Assembly: GCA_964517795.1 (NCBI GenBank)
Contig: CAZFDE010000068.1
Coordinates: 1-13,856, forward strand
Reading direction: 5' to 3'
DNA: 13,856 bases
Origin: CAZFDE01 sp964517795
GTDB taxonomy: Bacteria; Planctomycetota; Phycisphaerae; Sedimentisphaerales; Anaerobacaceae
Below, one piece after another: positions 1-7,700 of the stretch. The translations under genes were made by a program, and so were the position numbers. Positions within the stretch are counted from its first letter, which is position 1; each line of letters begins with the position of its first letter. A model generated the notes under the pieces. That model was not told the origin of the DNA, searched no databases, and was given only the letters and a program-made list of their open reading frames with translations.

Positions 1-10
1 TCCACAATGC

Positions 11-38
11 TACTCACTACTCACCATTCACTACTCAC
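11..38. repeat. Four-copy heptamer tandem repeat (TACTCAC)
   Basis: Four consecutive 7-base units occupy 11-17, 18-24, 25-31 and 32-38. Units 1, 2 and 4 read TACTCAC and unit 3 reads CATTCAC. The array lies in the non-coding DNA beyond the 3' end of the rhomboid gene, at the window edge. The flanking bases at 4-10 do not match the unit, so the array appears to start at 11. Such short intergenic arrays usually carry no coding function. Whether this one is dispersed in the genome cannot be seen from a single copy. Confidence 0.8.
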
Positions 39-39
39 T

Positions 40-75
40 GCGGCCACCGGCCGCGGGCCGAGCACCGAGGGCCGA
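40..75. repeat. GC-rich self-complementary segment with imperfect 14-base direct repeat
   Basis: Immediately after the heptamer array, GCGGCC (40-45) and GGCCGC (49-54) form a perfect 6-base inverted repeat with a 3-base loop. GGGCCGA occurs at 55-61 and again at 69-75, giving an imperfect 14-base direct repeat. The local GC content is far above that of the genes. There is no T-run on either side, so this is not a typical intrinsic terminator. Together with the heptamers it looks like part of an intergenic repeat element cut by the window edge. The remaining non-coding bases to 224 hold only a 12-base palindrome, ATTACCGGTAAT (146-157), and no gene that I can support. Confidence 0.5.
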
Positions 76-224
76 CACCAACCGATACGCGCCGCGCAAC
101 CGAAACCGCTTTACGGCCACACGGCCAGCGGTGCGATCGGCATTGATTACCGGTAATTGATGATTGATCCGTTGCGATGCAGATCGAAGCAGTCAATGGA
201 TTTCAAAGACGACTTCGGCGTTGA

Positions 225-881
225 TTATCGTTCGTATGTGCAGGCCTCGAGAATGATCGCTTCGTCGTTATCGCGTTTGATCCATCCGGCCGCCAGCAAC
301 GCGATGCATACGACAACACCGAAAAGAAAACCGGCAATATGAGCCAGATAAGCGATCCCCTCCAAGCCGAGTGCGTAATGCAGAATATCGCGGAAAAACC
401 ACAACAGCAGCAGCCACATACCCGCAATGCTGATGCGGCGGATATAAAGGAAAAAGATCATGACACAATCCAGGTCATGAAACGTAAACAGGACCAGATA
501 GAAGCCGAGGACAACGCTGATGGCCCCGCTGGCACCGACAGCCGGCGTGGCGTCAAAATAAAGATGAACCAGCCCGGCGAACATGCCGCCAACGATATAT
601 ACCAGCACATAGAGCGGGCCTTTGAGCTGCGAGCAAACGGCGTTGCCGAACAGCCACATGTAATACATATTGCCCAGCAGGTGCAGCAGGCCGCCGTGAA
701 ACCAGATGTGGCCGAAAATCCCGAACGGATTGCCGCCTTTGAGGATGTACGGACAGGTCATGATCATCGGGTAAAACTGCTGCCAGATATGCCCGGCGAC
801 CAGCACCATCATCAGCAGATAATTAGCGTATGGCGGACGCTTCGGACCGACCACAACACGATAGGGAAAGATCATAAACAT
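225..881 (-). CDS. Rhomboid family intramembrane serine protease
   Basis: This polytopic membrane protease of 218 residues would cut transmembrane or near-membrane segments of other membrane proteins. The full catalytic set of the GlpG-type rhomboid fold is visible. His67 and Asn71 (HxxxN in the loop-helix around HLLGNM) correspond to the oxyanion residues, Ser118 in GASG is the nucleophile, and His181 in AHIAGF is the base. About six hydrophobic segments (roughly 20-38, 60-80, 88-107, 117-136, 139-164, 176-200) match the six-helix core. There is no extra N-terminal cytoplasmic domain. The ATG at 881 is the first start after an in-frame stop, and an alternative Met lies at codon 3. It is divergent from the PEGA lipoprotein and separate from the exosortase operon. 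Its substrate is unknown. It lacks an evident link to GlyGly-CTERM proteins, so I call it a rhomboid and not a rhombosortase. Confidence 0.93.
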   Translation of the reverse strand: MFMIFPYRVVVGPKRPPYANYLLMMVLVAGHIWQQFYPMIMTCPYILKGGNPFGIFGHIWFHGGLLHLLGNMYYMWLFGNAVCSQLKGPLYVLVYIVGGMFAGLVHLYFDATPAVGASGAISVVLGFYLVLFTFHDLDCVMIFFLYIRRISIAGMWLLLLWFFRDILHYALGLEGIAYLAHIAGFLFGVVVCIALLAAGWIKRDNDEAIILEACTYER

Positions 882-882
882 G

Positions 883-921
883 TTACATCCCGATCAATAT
901 CGAAAAATCCGTTGGGGTCAC
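883..921 (-). CDS. Possible 12-residue leader peptide upstream of the rhomboid
   Basis: A GTG at 919-921 opens a 12-codon frame reading MTPTDFSILIGM, ending in TAA at 883-885, one base before the rhomboid ATG. A strong Shine-Dalgarno sequence, GGGAGGG (complement of 927-933), sits five bases upstream of this GTG. The rhomboid ATG itself has only a weak GGGATG-like sequence. The frame lies wholly between the predicted promoter and the rhomboid gene. The arrangement (ATGTAACATG) would allow terminating ribosomes to restart on the rhomboid. It could also be chance: a 12-codon frame is short, and the peptide resembles nothing I recognise. Confidence 0.35.
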   Translation of the reverse strand: MTPTDFSILIGM

Positions 922-947
922 TATCGCCCTCCCTGAAGTTATTCAAT

Positions 948-976
948 AGTGTAGCAATTCAATCTCACCTTGTCAA
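948..976 (-). promoter_or_regulatory. Sigma70-type promoter for the rhomboid gene
   Basis: On the minus strand a perfect -35 TTGACA (complement of 971-976) is followed by a 17-base spacer and a -10 TACACT (complement of 948-953). A TG one base before the -10 adds an extended -10 element. Transcription should start near 941, giving an untranslated leader of about 60 bases that contains the possible leader ORF. Confidence 0.75.
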
Positions 977-1005
977 CCGATTTTATCTGTTTTATTGCAG
1001 AATCA

Positions 1006-1018
1006 GCGGTTTTACCGC
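1006..1018. promoter_or_regulatory. Perfect inverted repeat between divergent promoters
   Basis: GCGGT (1006-1010) and ACCGC (1014-1018) are separated by TTT. The dyad sits between the minus-strand rhomboid promoter and the plus-strand lipoprotein promoter, overlapping neither. It could be a binding site for a regulator of both genes. With only 5-base arms, chance is a real alternative. Confidence 0.3.
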
Positions 1019-1049
1019 AATTCCGAAGGTTTATTGGGATAGTTTTTTC

Positions 1050-1077
1050 TTTTCATTTTGTCTCGAACAGGTATAAT
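1050..1077 (+). promoter_or_regulatory. Sigma70-type promoter for the PEGA lipoprotein
   Basis: A consensus -10 TATAAT lies at 1072-1077, preceded after 16 bases by a weak -35 TTTTCA (1050-1055, four of six matches). A start near 1084 would leave a short leader that still includes the AAAGG ribosome binding site. Confidence 0.6.
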
Positions 1078-1099
1078 CCAGAAGATTCAAAAGGATATC

Positions 1100-1489
1100 A
1101 TGATGAAATATTTTACAGTTTCGATTTTTGCAATCTGCTTGCTGCCCGGCTGTGTGGAAAGACAGTTGACCATCAACACCGTTCCGGATGGGGCATTAGT
1201 GATCCTCAACGACGAACAGATCGGCGAGACGCCCGTAACGGTTTCGTTTAACTGGTACGGGGATTATCGTGTCCAGATTCGCAAAACCGGTTATCAAACG
1301 CTTCATACCCATCGAAAGCTCGAAGCGCCTTGGTATGATGCATTCCCGTTCGACTTGTTTTATCAGGTTCTGTCCGCACCCAATACGGTAGATGTGTATC
1401 AGTGGGATTTCGCGCTCGAGCCTCAGCAACCCGTATCCGATACCCAACTCATCGATCGAGCCGCTGAATTAAAAAATCAGGTCCAATAG
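1100..1489 (+). CDS. PEGA-domain lipoprotein
   Basis: A small predicted lipoprotein of 129 residues. The start is placed at the MM pair (ATG at 1100 or 1103), because AAAAGGAT (1089-1096) is a good ribosome binding site for it. The frame is open further upstream to 1058, but that would overlap the promoter. The N-terminus MMKYFTVSIFAICLLPGC is a short type II signal peptide with a lipobox ending in Cys18. Residues about 22-68 form a PEGA domain: TVPDGALVILNDEQIGETP followed by the aromatic/Gly segment and the KTGYQTL end typical of the family. PEGA domains are surface or periplasmic beta-rich modules; their ligands are generally unknown. The C-terminal ~60 residues are Trp/Tyr/Pro-rich, then helical and charged. 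The gene converges on the epimerase gene with a 34-base gap and has its own promoter, so it is not part of the exosortase operon. Confidence 0.85.
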   Translation: MMKYFTVSIFAICLLPGCVERQLTINTVPDGALVILNDEQIGETPVTVSFNWYGDYRVQIRKTGYQTLHTHRKLEAPWYDAFPFDLFYQVLSAPNTVDVYQWDFALEPQQPVSDTQLIDRAAELKNQVQ

Positions 1490-1523
1490 ATTTGATTTGT
1501 CAAGTAAATCGGGTGACTGCGGA

Positions 1524-2462
1524 TTAAAGCAGATTAGCACGATACCACTGAATCGCTTTCTCAAGGCCGTCACCAAATGGCACTACGGGCGTGTAGCCGA
1601 TCAGTTCTGTTGCACGGGTAATGTCGGCCAGAGAATGCTTGACGTCGCCCTTTCGCGGCGGATCGTATTTCGGTTCAACAGATTTGCCGGTGATCTGATT
1701 GATCATATCGATGATCTCGTTGACCGTGACCGATTCCCCGCAGGCAATGTTAACGACCTCACCGTTGGTTTTATCAGCCCTGGCCGCTAACAGATTGGCC
1801 CGGACCACGTTATCCACATAGGTAAAATCACGGCTTTGTTCGCCGTCGCCGTAAATGGTCGGCGGCTGGTCCTTTAATATCGCGGTAACAAAAGCCGGAA
1901 TCGCAGCCGCGTATTGGCTGGTCGGGTCCTGTTGAGGTCCAAAAACATTAAAATAGCGAAGCGAAATCGTTTCCAGTCCGAATACTTTCGAAAAGACCGA
2001 ACAATAATATTCGCCCACCAGTTTACCCACCGCATACGGCGACAACGGATTGACCGGCATCGATTCGACTTTCGGCAATGTCGGCGTATCACCATAAGCG
2101 CTGGAACTGGCGGCATAAACAAATCGTTTGACCTTTGCATCTTTTGCGGCCATCAGTAATGTGAATGTCGCATCGACACAATGCTGATGGGTCGCGGCCG
2201 GATCATCGACACTTCGGGGAACAGAAGGTAAGGCACCCTGGTGGAGAACCACATCAATGCCTTCCATTGCTTTTTGGGCAACATCAACATCCCCCATATC
2301 GGCTTCGATAAAATCGATCTTATCCAGCAGACCGTTTAGATTTTGTTTTTTTCCTGTGAGCAGGTTGTCCAGCACGCGGACATAACAGTCCTGGCTGACC
2401 AGTGACTTGCAGATATTCGACCCGATGAAACCGGCTCCGCCGGTTACTAAAAATTTTTCCAT
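1524..2462 (-). CDS. NAD-dependent UDP-sugar 4-epimerase, WbpP/TviC-like (extended SDR)
   Basis: This 312-residue cytoplasmic enzyme probably interconverts UDP-GlcNAc (or its uronic acid form) and the galacto epimer, giving an activated sugar for the exported polymer. The Rossmann motif TGGAGFIG (residues 7-14) binds NAD. Acidic Asp32 follows strand 2 (VRVLDNLLTGK). Catalytic residues are Ser120/Ser121 in ASSSAYGD, with Tyr143 and Lys147 in SPYAVGK. Downstream substrate-binding blocks RYFNVFGPQQDP (169-180) and YGDGEQSRDFTYV (204-216) are intact. The segment around ALPSVPRSVDDP and AASSSAYGDTPTLPKVE resembles WbpP/TviC more than plain GalE; this is recalled from memory and not aligned. A GAGGG ribosome binding site lies four bases before the ATG. 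It is the last gene of the operon, 23 bases after the kinase gene. The exact substrate cannot be set from sequence alone. Confidence 0.9.
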   Translation of the reverse strand: MEKFLVTGGAGFIGSNICKSLVSQDCYVRVLDNLLTGKKQNLNGLLDKIDFIEADMGDVDVAQKAMEGIDVVLHQGALPSVPRSVDDPAATHQHCVDATFTLLMAAKDAKVKRFVYAASSSAYGDTPTLPKVESMPVNPLSPYAVGKLVGEYYCSVFSKVFGLETISLRYFNVFGPQQDPTSQYAAAIPAFVTAILKDQPPTIYGDGEQSRDFTYVDNVVRANLLAARADKTNGEVVNIACGESVTVNEIIDMINQITGKSVEPKYDPPRKGDVKHSLADITRATELIGYTPVVPFGDGLEKAIQWYRANLL

Positions 2463-2485
2463 GTGTCCCTCTTATTGTGTTTACA

Positions 2486-4732
2486 TTATATCGATCGCGC
2501 CAATTGAAGCTTTTGATATTCCTGGAAAGAGCGGTATTGTTGTTGGAAATAGCCGCCTTTCAATGCCCTGGCCGCTAAAAGCACACACCCGATTAACGGT
2601 GCTTTAACCTGCTTGAGTTCACGTATCGTACGCTGAGCAACGCCCCTTTTTGTCAGTTTGGCATTAAAGACTAAAACCGTTCCATCGACCGCTTTCGCCA
2701 ATTCTTTTGCGTCACTGACCAATAAGACCGGCGGCCCATCAATAATCACATAATCATATGCATCTTTCTGGGCAGTCAAAAATCGGTCCATCTTTTGACT
2801 GGCAAGAAGTTCAGCGGGATTGGGGGGCAATGGGCCGGTATCCACAACATCCATACCCTCGATACCGGAAGGCCGAATGACCTTATCCGTTTCACATTGC
2901 CCTATAAGATAGTTACTTAATCCAAAACCAGAACTCTCTTTCTGTGCAGAGTGTGGTTTAGGGAAAAGGGTGTGTATTTTGGGTTGCCAGAAATTGGCAT
3001 CAATAATCAGGATCCGGTGGTCTTCCGTTGCTAAAGCAAAAGCCAAATTGACCGCAACACTGGTCTTGCCTTCTGCACCTAACCCGCTGGTGACTAAGAT
3101 TGATTTGAGCGGTGTTTGAGCATCGGCCAATTTGAGATTGGTTCGTGCACCCCGATAAGACTCGGATAAGATCGAATAGGGTGCTTGTCGAACAACATGA
3201 TACAGGTCAATATCATCAACTTGATGATCTTCCTGGGCATCCGGGACAACAGCCAGCAGCGGTATATGCAGATATTTGGTTATGTCCCTGGGTGTCCTAA
3301 CCAGATCGTTTAACAACTCAATCAAGAACGCTAATCCAACCCCCAAAACCATTCCCAGCATCATGCCGCCGGGAATAAAAACCATTTTACTGGGGAAGCT
3401 GACTTCAAGTGGTTTAGGGGCCTTTCCCATACTTAAAACTTTGGATGCCTGGGAATCCCCAAGAACCATTTCGTATTTCTCGATGGCCCCTTTAATGGTA
3501 TTCAATACACTACGACGTTCATCACGAATTTTAACGATTTGATTATATTGGACGCGTGCCAAATCCATATCTCGTTTTCGCTGTGCGGTTTCTCCGTAAA
3601 CTCGCTCCAATTCTTCTAATCGCGAGATTAATGTCGTTAATACATCCTGGGCATTTCTTAAATTGGCTTGACGGGTGATTTCGGCAATTTCCGTTTTTCG
3701 CACTTTACGCCGTTCTTTAGTTTCATCAATCTGCTGAGCCAAGGTGCGAACAACACGATGATTTTCGCCGAATTTTGTTAGTCGAGCGGATAGCTCAGTT
3801 TCTAATATTGCCAGGCGCTGAGCTAATGAAACCATAATCGGATCAGATTCAATTTGATTTTCGACTTGAACATTTACAGGCCCTTGCGCCTGACGTTCCA
3901 GATTTTTGATACTCGACTGGATTTGACCGATTTCAAGTGTTAGCTCATTTAATTGCACCTCCAGGTCATCCAGCTTTAGGGTCAGCGTATCTCGGAATTC
4001 GCGTTCCTCGAGATCCGTAAAATTATATGCCTGGCGTACTTCATCCAGAGAATCTTCTGCGTTTTGCAACTCCCGTTCAACTTTCTGCCGCTGTTCGCGC
4101 AATTGTGTAAGTCTTTTTGTCATCTCATCGCGCTTATTTTCTCCCTGTGTAATTAAAAATAAATCCATCATTTCGTTGACAATCAATGCGGATTCTTCTT
4201 TGCTGGATGCCGTCATGGACAACACAATATAATCGCCGTCCCGCTGAGGGGAAGCCCGAAAGTTTTCCTTCAGATCTTTGATTGCTTTGCGCAGCCGGAT
4301 GTCATTAATCTGGCCAAAACTGTTAAACCACCGGGTTTGCCTGATTTTATCCCTCAACAAAAGATCCTGAAGCATCTTTTGCCCTGTGATCAGTGTCGCC
4401 AATGAGACGCGGTTTTGATATTGAAGCTCTTTTTGAACAACAGGATTACTAATGATGGTAATATCCTGCTGAACGGGGGGGAGTACTTTAATATAAGCTA
4501 CGGCCGTATATTTCGGGTAATATTTTAAGCACAGATACCAGGAAACCCCACCCACTCCCAGGCCCAATATGGTTGCCATCACAATCAATAAGATGTGTCG
4601 ACGAAGAATGGAAACAATCTCTTTGGGTGTTATGGCATTTTGGGCTGATCCTGCCATCCTAACCGGCGGGCGACCTGGTGGACGGGAATGCGGCATAACT
4701 GGCCTTATTTGATTTTGGTTATTTGCGTCCAT
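2486..4732 (-). CDS. Chain-length determinant fused to BY-kinase (GumC/Wzc type)
   Basis: This inner-membrane polysaccharide co-polymerase of 748 residues combines a Wzz-type domain with a cytoplasmic tyrosine autokinase. It would control polymer length and pair with the Wza-like exporter of the same operon. A Pro/Arg-rich cytoplasmic N-terminus is followed by TM1 (about 47-66), a periplasmic domain with long coiled coils (about 200-420), a Pro-containing motif (GKAPKPLEVSFPSK, 436-449) and TM2 (about 451-472). The kinase has Walker A GLGAEGKT (550-557, Lys556), Walker B VIIDGPP (662-668) and the TGPLPPNPAELL loop (632-643). Three tyrosines in the C-terminal tail (Tyr728, Tyr733, Tyr739) are a modest phosphorylation cluster. 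One oddity is Walker A', which reads IIDANFWQP where the family normally has DxDxR. The second Asp is Asn and the Arg is Trp, so activity may be altered. The gene starts 26 bases after the TPR gene. Confidence 0.92.
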   Translation of the reverse strand: MDANNQNQIRPVMPHSRPPGRPPVRMAGSAQNAITPKEIVSILRRHILLIVMATILGLGVGGVSWYLCLKYYPKYTAVAYIKVLPPVQQDITIISNPVVQKELQYQNRVSLATLITGQKMLQDLLLRDKIRQTRWFNSFGQINDIRLRKAIKDLKENFRASPQRDGDYIVLSMTASSKEESALIVNEMMDLFLITQGENKRDEMTKRLTQLREQRQKVERELQNAEDSLDEVRQAYNFTDLEEREFRDTLTLKLDDLEVQLNELTLEIGQIQSSIKNLERQAQGPVNVQVENQIESDPIMVSLAQRLAILETELSARLTKFGENHRVVRTLAQQIDETKERRKVRKTEIAEITRQANLRNAQDVLTTLISRLEELERVYGETAQRKRDMDLARVQYNQIVKIRDERRSVLNTIKGAIEKYEMVLGDSQASKVLSMGKAPKPLEVSFPSKMVFIPGGMMLGMVLGVGLAFLIELLNDLVRTPRDITKYLHIPLLAVVPDAQEDHQVDDIDLYHVVRQAPYSILSESYRGARTNLKLADAQTPLKSILVTSGLGAEGKTSVAVNLAFALATEDHRILIIDANFWQPKIHTLFPKPHSAQKESSGFGLSNYLIGQCETDKVIRPSGIEGMDVVDTGPLPPNPAELLASQKMDRFLTAQKDAYDYVIIDGPPVLLVSDAKELAKAVDGTVLVFNAKLTKRGVAQRTIRELKQVKAPLIGCVLLAARALKGGYFQQQYRSFQEYQKLQLARSI

Positions 4733-4758
4733 ATATAATTACCTATCTGCGCGACTTC

Positions 4759-7700
4759 CTATTTATCGGACAGCCGGTCGATCGTTGATTGCAATTGTGC
4801 TTTACGCTCATCGGATAATTGCTGAGCGCCCGCCGTTAAGGCCTGTTCATAAGCACTTATTGCTTCAGATATTTTATTTAATTTTTCGTTTATCATCCCT
4901 AAATGCTCATATACATCAACAGGCGCCAGTGCGCCATTTTGCTCAAAATGCTGTATGGATGCCATGACCAGCTTTTCGGCTTCTTTATATTGTTGGGCTT
5001 TATAAAGCACATACGCATAGGTATCTAAAAAACTGGCATTGTTGGGCATAATGTTGCAAGCCTGCTTGGCATAATCCTGTGCTTTATCAAGCTGCCGATC
5101 ATTATCCGCCAACAAATAAGCTAAATTATTCAGCACCGTTACATTATTCGGCATTTTTTCAAGCAGACTTTCGTAAGCATCAACCGCTTTGGCCATATAG
5201 GATGTATCGGACGTCTGATAATACAACTGATTTAAGATCGAAGCCTTTTCAGCAACAAATTGGACACGCTGCGCACCTTCCGGACCGATAATATCAAGGC
5301 ATCGATCCAGATAACGCAATGCGTTGTTCATATCCCCTTTAATTTTCATCAAGTTAAACATGATCAAATTGGATGAATACGAGTCGGGGGATTTTTCAAG
5401 TTTTTCTTCACAATACTTCTGGACTTCTTCAATACCGAGCAGATTGTACATCTGAACCAATATATTGGATGCCAGATCCTCATTTCCCCCTGTTTTTTCA
5501 AGCGATTTTCGAAAATAGGTTACCGCACTTTCTTTATCCCCCAAATGCCATTTGGATTCGCCCATGCGGAAATATGCAATGCTGGCCAACGGCCCATCAA
5601 CAAATTCCCCGGCCTCTTCAAAAAGCTTGTTATACTGCTCGGAAAGCAGCAATGTCCGAAAATAGCCGTCCAGGATCATTGGATCGATCTGTCGGATTTG
5701 CTGAGCAACTTGTAATGCACGGCCATAGATCGCTTTGGCCGCTTGCACATCATTGGTTCGAAGTGCAAATTCTCCCATTCGTCCAAGCCAGAAAAGACTA
5801 TTGGGATAAGCATCAATCACATCCGTATAAAACGATCTTAAATCCTGAACACGTTCCGTTTTCCAATATACTTGTTCCAGCAGCAACCATGCTTCCTGCG
5901 GTACTTGAGGATCGGCCACCACTGCTTTTAATTCCGTTATGGCTTCCCGATTTCGCCCGTTTGCAATCAATGATTTAGCCAATGCCAACCGGCTATTGGG
6001 GCGATCTTCCAGATTGCAACTGCGTCTCAGATCAAGAATAGACTGATCATAATCCCCTAAAAATCGGTGAATCTCACCGCGTATTTGCCATGCCGTCGCA
6101 TTACTTTCATCGGTTTGAATATACTCTTCGATAACGGCTAATGCCCGTGAGAGATCGCCTTTGCGCATTGCCAGCCACGAATCTAATAATAATGCTCTTT
6201 TTTCATCCGGATATGCCTGCCCAAAAGCATCTAACCGTTTCTCGGCCTGGGGTAATAAGCCGTTTTTGAGTAAAAGTTGAATTTGCCACAAATGATCCTC
6301 GATATCTGAACTTTGTTGAACCAACTGATTCGTCAGGGATTCCATCCCATTCATATCACCTGTCTTGTCCGCAATAAGCGCCAGGCCCTTAATCAGATTA
6401 CGATCTTCCGGTTTCTCTTGGTACAACGCATTTAAAATCGCCTTTGCTTGCTCATACTGCCCTAATTGATAATAATACCGCCATAACAATTGTTCATTTG
6501 CTGTTTCCTGAAGGAGCTGCTCTCCCTGTTCGGCCGCACCGGTCGTACGGTAATATTCCGCAAGCTGAGTAACCACTAAAACATTATTAGGGTCTTTTTG
6601 CCTGGCATCCAACAAGGTCGTGTGCGCCAGGTTATAAAGAAAATTTCGTTTTTCCTGAGACATATTTCGTTCGGATACAGCCATCGCCATCTGGGCTAAA
6701 TTCAACGCATTTTCAATGGTTGGAAATACTTTGTATAACCGCTGACTAATGGCAATCGCTTCTGTCGGGTCTTCTTCGCGAATATAGTTCGCATAAAACA
6801 ACATCAATTCTCTGTCGGCTCTGTTCAGCGACAGTGCCCGTTCAAAGGCGGTTTTGGTCTGAAGTTTCTGCTCCGGCGTAACTGTTTCACCCAATTGCTG
6901 ATTACGCTGATATAATGCATAGGCCACTCGTCGGGCAATGACGCCCGAGTTTGGACTCAATGATAATGCTTTAAACGCATCTTCAACCGCCGCAGTATGA
7001 TTACCGAGGTAACTGTTAATCCGACTGCGCAACAAATACCCTCTTGAAAAAACCGGCCATCGACTTAAACATTCATTTAATTTCGCCAGTGACTCATCAT
7101 ATTCCTGTTTCGAGGCCGCGATGCGGGCTTCAAAAAAGAGCCCCTCACAGTTGTCAATATCATATTCTCGGGCGATCAACGCCATCTGCTGCGCCTTGTT
7201 ATAATCACCGATATACAGCGCTGCATCAAAGATATATTCCGAGGCCAATAACTGAAGATTATCATACGTTTGCTGCCCATTACGTGATGATTGGCGAAGA
7301 ACCTCTTCAAAGTGCTCGATTGCTTCGCCAGAGCGCTCGCGGCGACGACAAAACAAACCTAATGCCATTGCGCGTTTTTGAGAATCCTGTATTTCCATAA
7401 TTGCTTGTTTCTCAATTTCGAGTTGTCGTTGCCGTGGCACCTGTGTGGGATTCGGTTCCCGAAGCAGGCGTCGGTAATAATTCAACGTCACACTTTCAGG
7501 CAAAACAGGTAATACCTCATCGACGAAAGACTGAAGCACATCCAATTTTTCCTGAAGTAAATAATTCGTACATACGGCCATTAACACATCATCGTTTACA
7601 GAATTCGGAGAAATCGCAATCATGTCCTTGATGTTACTCGCCAACATCTCATTTCGTTTCATCCAGTCTTCTTTCAGCATCTGCGGGGATTCCTCGACAA

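Noticed and set aside
225..881. Rhombosortase paired with a GlyGly-CTERM system
   Set aside because: The protein has the HxxxN, GxSG and AHxxG pattern of ordinary rhomboids, and no GlyGly-CTERM protein is in the window.
339..1076. Plus-strand open frame of 245 codons opposite the rhomboid gene
   Set aside because: It is antisense to a rhomboid with all catalytic residues, its product is His/Gln-rich and matches no family, and it would cover both divergent promoters.
1490..1523. Possible bidirectional terminator between the convergent lipoprotein and epimerase genes
   Set aside because: Only a 5-base GATTT/AAATC dyad is present, with no GC-rich stem or T-run. It is too weak to call.
5373..5978. 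Plus-strand open frame of 201 codons inside the TPR gene
   Set aside because: It lies wholly opposite a continuous TPR repeat protein, has no ribosome binding site, and has a residue pattern typical of an antisense shadow.
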